Of a stretch of DNA of 42,101 nt, positions 38,564 to 42,101 are shown in pieces. Within the stretch, counting starts at the first letter, position 1. Every line of letters starts with the position of its first letter. Position numbers and translations under genes: made by a program. The DNA comes from Companilactobacillus hulinensis (GTDB taxonomy: Bacteria; Bacillota; Bacilli; Lactobacillales; Lactobacillaceae), in NCBI RefSeq assembly GCF_003946555.1, contig NZ_RHOO01000023.1, positions 1-42,101 on the forward strand. Reading direction: 5' to 3'. The notes below the pieces were generated by a model, which had not been told where the DNA came from, did not search any database, and was given only the letters and a program-made list of their open reading frames with translations.

Positions 38564-39280
38564 CTACTTATATGCTCCGTAATATTCACCGCCATAGTAG
38601 CCGGACTTCTTACTCGTAACTCGATTCATAATTGCTCCAATAATGTGAGCGTGAACTAAGTCGAGCGCTTCTTTTGCATGCTGAACTCCAACTTTAGTAG
38701 CGATACCTTGCGGAACTACCATCACTACCCCATCGACAACAGTTGCTAACACTTGCGTATCAGTGACCGTGTTGACTGGTGGCGAATCTAGAATCAACAA
38801 ATCAAATTTTTCATTAAGTTTCTTCAACAATTCCTTAGTTCTGACACTTCCCAGCAACTCAGCTGGATTAGGTGGAATCGGTCCACTAGTTATGACAAAC
38901 AAGTCCTTGACCAAAGATGGCTGAATAATATCATCAAGTTCGACATCCCCAGATAAATAACTAGAAAGACCAATTTGATTGCTCAAGCCAAACGTCTTGT
39001 GGATCGTTGGCCTGCGAAGATCCGCATCGATCAAGACAACTCTGGAACCTTGATTAGCACAAGTTACTGCAAAATTATTGCTGACAGTTGACTTGCCTTC
39101 TGACGGAGCCGAAGACGTGAAGACCAAAGACTTGAGCTTCTTATCAACCGCAGTGAACTGAATATTAGTTCTGACCGTTCGAAATTCTTCGGAAACAGTG
39201 TCTTGAGGCTTAGAATAAGTAATCAAGTTAACACCATGCTTTTGACTAATATCATCGAGTTTTTTCTTATTATTCCACAT
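38564..39280 (-). CDS. Bacterial tyrosine kinase of the EPS system (CpsD/EpsB-like)
   Basis: A 238-residue BY-kinase. The P-loop-type Walker A is SSAPSEGKSTVSNNFA, Walker A' is VVLIDADLRRPTIHK, and Walker B is LLILDSPPV. The C-terminus ends in a tyrosine cluster (GYYGGEYYGAYK), the autophosphorylation site that controls polymer length. It works with the membrane adaptor CpsC encoded just upstream. The start at 39280 is preferred, eight bases after GGAGG; an ATG at 39286 is too close. The gene overlaps the end of cpsC's stop region. The locus has no CpsB-type phosphatase to reverse the phosphorylation. Confidence 0.93.
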   Translation of the reverse strand: MWNNKKKLDDISQKHGVNLITYSKPQDTVSEEFRTVRTNIQFTAVDKKLKSLVFTSSAPSEGKSTVSNNFAVTCANQGSRVVLIDADLRRPTIHKTFGLSNQIGLSSYLSGDVELDDIIQPSLVKDLFVITSGPIPPNPAELLGSVRTKELLKKLNEKFDLLILDSPPVNTVTDTQVLATVVDGVVMVVPQGIATKVGVQHAKEALDLVHAHIIGAIMNRVTSKKSGYYGGEYYGAYK

Positions 39281-39282
39281 GC

Positions 39283-40065
39283 TCATACCCTCCGGTCCTT
39301 GACGATAGCTTCACTAGCCAAATGTGCTGAAGCAATCCGTGAAGTAGCGTCACTTTCAAAAGTCTTGAAGTTGATCTCTTCGATTTGGCCTAAGTTGACC
39401 CAACCCATATCGTCAGTTAAGAATGTTTCACTGATGACCGTCTTATCAGTAGCTTCACGTATCAAAGACAAGCCAATTCCGATAATCAGACCGATCACCG
39501 TTCCCACTAACAAGTTCAATAATTTTCTTGGACTATACGGTGTCTGTTCTTGTGAGGCACTTGAAACGATGGAAACATTGTTGACACTCATGATCTTGCC
39601 AACTTTCTGCTTGAAGACTTCAGCCGTCTTGTTCGCAATTGCCGCCGCAGTCGCTGGATCAGTCGACTTAGCCGTGACTGAGAAGACTTGTGAGTTCTGC
39701 TGATTACTGATTGAGATCGACTTAGCTAGTGCTGATTCAGAACCCGGATAACCAGGATAACTGCTTATTTCTTTATTAACGCTGTTCAAAACAGTTGGAC
39801 TAGTGATGATGTCCTTATAAGTACTGATCATTTGAACATCAGCTTGAACCTGTTGGAATTGAGCTGCTTGTAAATCAGCTGACAATTTTCGGTTAACGAG
39901 GATTTCTGTCGTTGATTCATACTTAGGAGTCATCACTAGAAAGGTAACGAATCCTGTTGCAAATAGTGAAACTAACGTTGTAATTATTATTAATTTTATA
40001 TGCTTGCGAAGTACACCAATAACTTCCATGAAGCTTGTCGTATTAGTCATTTCTTGTGATTTCAA
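39283..40065 (-). CDS. Chain-length regulator / kinase adaptor (Wzz family, CpsC)
   Basis: A 260-residue membrane protein with two helices: LIIITTLVSLFATGFVTFL near residues 32-50 and LLVGTVIGLIIGIGLSLI near 185. An extracellular alpha/beta segment lies between (YESTTEILVNRKLSADLQ, AQFQQVQADVQMISTYKDI). This is the Wnz/YveK layout that activates the tyrosine kinase and sets polymer length. The frame starts with TTG at 40065, seven bases after GGGAGG; the first ATG lies 15 bases inside with no site of its own, so TTG is preferred. It is the first gene of the main EPS operon. Confidence 0.92.
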   Translation of the reverse strand: MKSQEMTNTTSFMEVIGVLRKHIKLIIITTLVSLFATGFVTFLVMTPKYESTTEILVNRKLSADLQAAQFQQVQADVQMISTYKDIITSPTVLNSVNKEISSYPGYPGSESALAKSISISNQQNSQVFSVTAKSTDPATAAAIANKTAEVFKQKVGKIMSVNNVSIVSSASQEQTPYSPRKLLNLLVGTVIGLIIGIGLSLIREATDKTVISETFLTDDMGWVNLGQIEEINFKTFESDATSRIASAHLASEAIVKDRRV

Positions 40066-40159
40066 AGGCTACCTCCCACAAACTTTTTTTCACTACAAAA
40101 CTTTAAATTCCACTTATATCTTGTAGTTACGCCACATAATAATTCATGTTGCAGACAGA

Positions 40160-40187
40160 GGTATAGCAAAGAGAACTGAAATTACAA
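40160..40187 (-). promoter_or_regulatory. Probable promoter of the EPS operon
   Basis: On the minus strand -35 TTGTAA (plus 40182-40187) and -10 TATACC (plus 40160-40165) are 16 bases apart. A leader of about 90 bases follows, containing a loose inverted repeat ACTACAA / TTGTAGT. The upstream epsG terminator separates the two transcripts. Confidence 0.5.
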
Positions 40188-40223
40188 CTCGTCTATTTTC
40201 ATAATTTTTTATGTAAATGAGCA

Positions 40224-40256
40224 CAAAAAAAGCACTTAGACTAATGTCTAAATGCT
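40224..40256 (-). terminator. Terminator of the EpsG-like gene, overlapping its stop codon
   Basis: On the minus strand GCATTTAGAC pairs with GTCTAAGTGC (one G.U), followed by seven T. The TAG stop codon is inside the stem. Confidence 0.88.
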
Positions 40257-41306
40257 GTTAAGAGTATATGGAATGATCTCGCCAAGATTGTTGCTCAGCT
40301 TGTAGTAAAAGATTGCTAAACCAACGCACATTACTGCTGCAATCAAGGTGAAATATAGATACTTTTGATGAACCACTTTTTTTGACAATTTGAGGATTGC
40401 TTGAGGGATGAAGACTATCGAATAGATGGCGAAGTAATCTGCCATTCTGATTATTAGTTGTGACTTAGAACCAACAATGTACAGCACCGCACCAATTGTC
40501 GTCATAAACATGACAAAGCTTGCGACTTTATCATCATGCATATCCGTCCAAAGAATAGCTGCGACTGCGATAACTAATAGGAAGATTCCTAATAATAAAG
40601 TTCCACCACCAGAGATCAACACTGCATCTGTGTACATTTGATAATGATCGAACCATTGCGAAAAATTATTAAGCAGACTAGATAGGAACAAGTTAGACAA
40701 AGTTGCAATTGTTACAATAATTCCAAATGTCACTTTGTCCTTACGAATAAACCAGATCAAGAAGCCAACAATCGCAAAAATTGCCGTACTGTGAACCCCA
40801 ATTGCTAGAATAAATACCACGATCGACCAAACATATTGCTTGCGTGTCAACAAAGCCATCGCAAACATAACCATCGATACTGCCAACATCTGACGCTGAA
40901 TATTGAAGCTCTCGAAGTAAAAGTAAAATGTCAGATAGATGTAAATACTCAAAAACATCAAATCCTCGTTGTTGTTAAAAATCTCAATCGACTTCAAGAT
41001 AAAAAACACCGTTGCTATCGACAATACAAATAGGAAAGAATGATAATCACCGTTCGTTAAATGATTGACTAGATTACTGACGGCAGAATAAACCAGTGTG
41101 CCATTACCATTGAAACCAGAATTCTGTTCCAAATAAAAATCAACATATTGTGGCGTATCCGTTCCGACCGTACTGGATCTTAACCCTAATAACAACGTCA
41201 GATGGATGAATATCAGCCAGAAGTACGCCCGATGATCCTTGTAATATGTATTAGTGAATAAACTATAAACTATAAAAATTGCTAAATTAACCGAGTAAAA
41301 AATCAT
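40248..41306 (-). CDS. EpsG-like polysaccharide polymerase
   Basis: A 352-residue integral membrane protein with about ten helices, of the EpsG family (Wzy-like). Family marks are GLRSSTVGTDTPQYVDFY near residue 45, followed by the long hydrophobic series, and FNIQRQMLAVSMVMFA with GVHSTAIFAIVGF. Such proteins polymerise repeat units on the outer face of the membrane. It is transcribed in the same direction as the EPS operon but ends in its own terminator, so it lies on a separate transcript upstream of cpsC, an unusual place for the polymerase gene. GGGG precedes the ATG. Confidence 0.87.
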   Translation of the reverse strand: MIFYSVNLAIFIVYSLFTNTYYKDHRAYFWLIFIHLTLLLGLRSSTVGTDTPQYVDFYLEQNSGFNGNGTLVYSAVSNLVNHLTNGDYHSFLFVLSIATVFFILKSIEIFNNNEDLMFLSIYIYLTFYFYFESFNIQRQMLAVSMVMFAMALLTRKQYVWSIVVFILAIGVHSTAIFAIVGFLIWFIRKDKVTFGIIVTIATLSNLFLSSLLNNFSQWFDHYQMYTDAVLISGGGTLLLGIFLLVIAVAAILWTDMHDDKVASFVMFMTTIGAVLYIVGSKSQLIIRMADYFAIYSIVFIPQAILKLSKKVVHQKYLYFTLIAAVMCVGLAIFYYKLSNNLGEIIPYTLNSI

Positions 41307-41377
41307 TGTTCTTACCCCACAATTATCTTTGTGAGTAAGAATAACTCATTTGTTTAAACATATCTATTTTTGTGCAT

Positions 41378-41398
41378 TAAAAAAGCCCTGATTGGGCT
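41378..41398 (-). terminator. Terminator of the small tandem genes
   Basis: A short 5-bp stem AGCCC / GGGCT, followed on the minus strand by TTTTTTAA. Weak in stem length but well placed after the stop codon at 41404. Confidence 0.65.
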
Positions 41399-41403
41399 AA
41401 CAC

Positions 41404-41610
41404 TTAGTGATTTGGATCATCTGCTGTTCTATTTCTGGGATCTTTCCATGGACCATAGTAAGAAGATGTATCAAAGAAATATCCTTTCATCTCATGCCTC
41501 ATAGTCCCATCTTCTGATACAAAAGCCGCATTCTTACCCTCTGGAGCAACGCTTGCCTTTATTCCGGCTTTCTTTGCTGCGGCTATTATTTCTTCTGCTG
41601 TTAAATTCAT
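41404..41610 (-). CDS. Small protein with DTSxYYGPW motif, copy B
   Basis: A 68-residue soluble protein, MNLTAEEIIAAAKKAGIKAS, then AFVSEDG and FFDTSSYYGPWKDP. It is clearly paralogous to the gene at 41633: both share AAAKKxGI, a Pro-Gly pair, AF-x-S-x-DG, an R-x-E pair and DTSxYYGPW. The first third looks like a helix similar to short DNA- or protein-binding helices; the rest is probably beta. I know no function. The start at 41610 is chosen by this alignment; an earlier start would overlap copy A. Its ribosome binding site (AAAGAAAG) is weak, so translation may depend on coupling. Confidence 0.68.
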   Translation of the reverse strand: MNLTAEEIIAAAKKAGIKASVAPEGKNAAFVSEDGTMRHEMKGYFFDTSSYYGPWKDPRNRTADDPNH

Positions 41611-41632
41611 TAGCAAAGGACACTTTCTTTTA

Positions 41633-41821
41633 TTATTTAGATTTTGATTTTTGCCATGGCCCATAATAATAAGATGTATCTATTAATCTTCCCTCAATCT
41701 CATATCGTTCCTTACCATCAGGTGATATGAATGCTGGAGTCATTCCGGGTGGCGTTGGTGATGTTCTTATACCTAACTTTTTTGCGGCGGCTAACATTTG
41801 TTTTCTCATATATTTATCCAT
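41633..41821 (-). CDS. Small protein with DTSxYYGPW motif, copy A
   Basis: A 62-residue protein, MDKYMRKQMLAAAKKLGIRT, then PGMTPAFISPDGKERYEIEG and DTSYYYGPWQKSKSK. GAGGTG lies seven bases before the ATG. It is followed 22 bp later by its paralogue copy B, and one terminator closes the pair. No secretion signal or membrane helix. The family is not recognised; conserved Tyr, Gly, Pro and Trp at the end point to a small structural or binding motif. The pair lies between the EPS locus and an insertion sequence, a plausible place for accessory genes. Confidence 0.7.
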   Translation of the reverse strand: MDKYMRKQMLAAAKKLGIRTSPTPPGMTPAFISPDGKERYEIEGRLIDTSYYYGPWQKSKSK

Positions 41822-42003
41822 AGTTTCACCTCATACGAATTATACTTTGTTTATTACTAAATTGTCAAAATTCAATAAATTATTATCTAAAACATTAATC
41901 TGTCTTTCACGAGGATGATAATCCAATTCTTTGATTTTTAAACTACTTTTATTAATACGTGAATTGTAAAATTAATCCGAACACCTAATCAAAAAAAAAT
42001 ACC

Positions 42004-42064
42004 CATAGTAAATGTTTTACAATGGTAGTGACTAAACAGACCATGAAAGAAGACATTTACTATG
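42004..42064 (+). repeat. Inverted repeat hairpin covering the transposase start codon
   Basis: CATAGTAAATGT (42004-42015) is perfectly complementary to ACATTTACTATG (42053-42064), extended inward by one wobble and two more pairs. The ATG start codon is the last three bases of the right arm. Confidence 0.75.
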
Positions 42065-42101
42065 AGCATATCTACTTTAACACAGTATCACCGTGGTGCC
42101 A
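42062..42101 (+). mobile_element. Start of an insertion sequence transposase, cut by the window edge
   Basis: The first 13 codons read MSISTLTQYHRGA, open to the edge. This start resembles IS30-family transposases of lactobacilli, whose N-terminal helix-turn-helix follows such an opening, but too little is present to be sure. GAAAGAAGA lies before the ATG. The left end of the element probably lies near 42000, just after an A-run, but the terminal repeat cannot be proved without the other end. Confidence 0.45.

Overview
The window looks like chromosomal DNA from a low-GC Lactobacillaceae species. The evidence is AT-rich sequence with strong GGAGG ribosome binding sites, WxL-type surface proteins, a mannose-family PTS, a YueI-family gene and a Gram-positive CpsC/CpsD exopolysaccharide (EPS) locus. 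Companilactobacillus is my best guess for the genus, but this is inference. I see no prophage, CRISPR array, rRNA or tRNA. One insertion sequence begins at the right edge.

Layout. 0-6.3 kb: a secreted L-type lectin protein that seems to be cut short, a yueI-prs operon with an unusual PRPP synthetase paralogue, a small orphan gene, a thioredoxin/flavin oxidoreductase operon behind a CsoR/CstR-like dyad, and a lone GT2 glycosyltransferase. 6.3-11.7 kb (plus strand): a PTP-like phosphatase, a MacB-type ABC transporter, a zinc-ribbon membrane protein, a promoter-driven candidate ncRNA, and a 33-residue membrane peptide behind a structured leader. 11.75-16.9 kb (minus strand): two paralogous secreted proteins with degenerate WxL-like C-termini, an orphan HicB and a glycerophosphodiesterase. 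17.5-26.6 kb (minus strand): amino-sugar utilisation, consisting of nagA, agaS, a large unassigned cytoplasmic hydrolase-like protein, a complete mannose-family PTS (IIA, IID, IIC, IIB) and two GntR/HutC regulators. 26.7-27.8 kb: a nucleotidyltransferase-like gene overlapping a 64-residue gene, which could be a toxin-antitoxin pair. 28.2-41.3 kb (minus strand): a full EPS locus with chain-length regulator, BY-kinase, priming transferase, five glycosyltransferases, UDP-galactopyranose mutase, flippase, LCP ligase, acyltransferase and an EpsG-like polymerase. 41.4-42.1 kb: two tandem small paralogues and the start of an IS with a hairpin over its start codon.

How the genes work together. The amino-sugar genes form a route like the gnb/aga pathways: PTS uptake with phosphorylation, probable cleavage by the hydrolase-like protein, deacetylation by NagA, and isomerisation/deamination by AgaS towards tagatose-6-phosphate. 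Three dyads of the form TGGT-N4-ACCA (one with a degenerate half-site) lie upstream of gntR1, gntR2 and nagA. Near-consensus cre sites lie at both gntR promoters. The regulon therefore appears to be jointly repressed by GntR and CcpA. The EPS genes form a Wzx/Wzy pathway that probably incorporates galactofuranose.

The most unusual feature is a family of six structured intergenic elements of about 155-185 bp at four loci between 9.1 and 28.1 kb. All share one fold: a base with a 3x3 purine internal loop, a long closing stem whose sequence differs in every copy but stays self-complementary, an A.A mismatch, and a branched core with compensatory changes. Four copies form two head-to-head pairs. 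I do not recognise this family. It is the best candidate here for an undescribed structured RNA or mobile DNA element.
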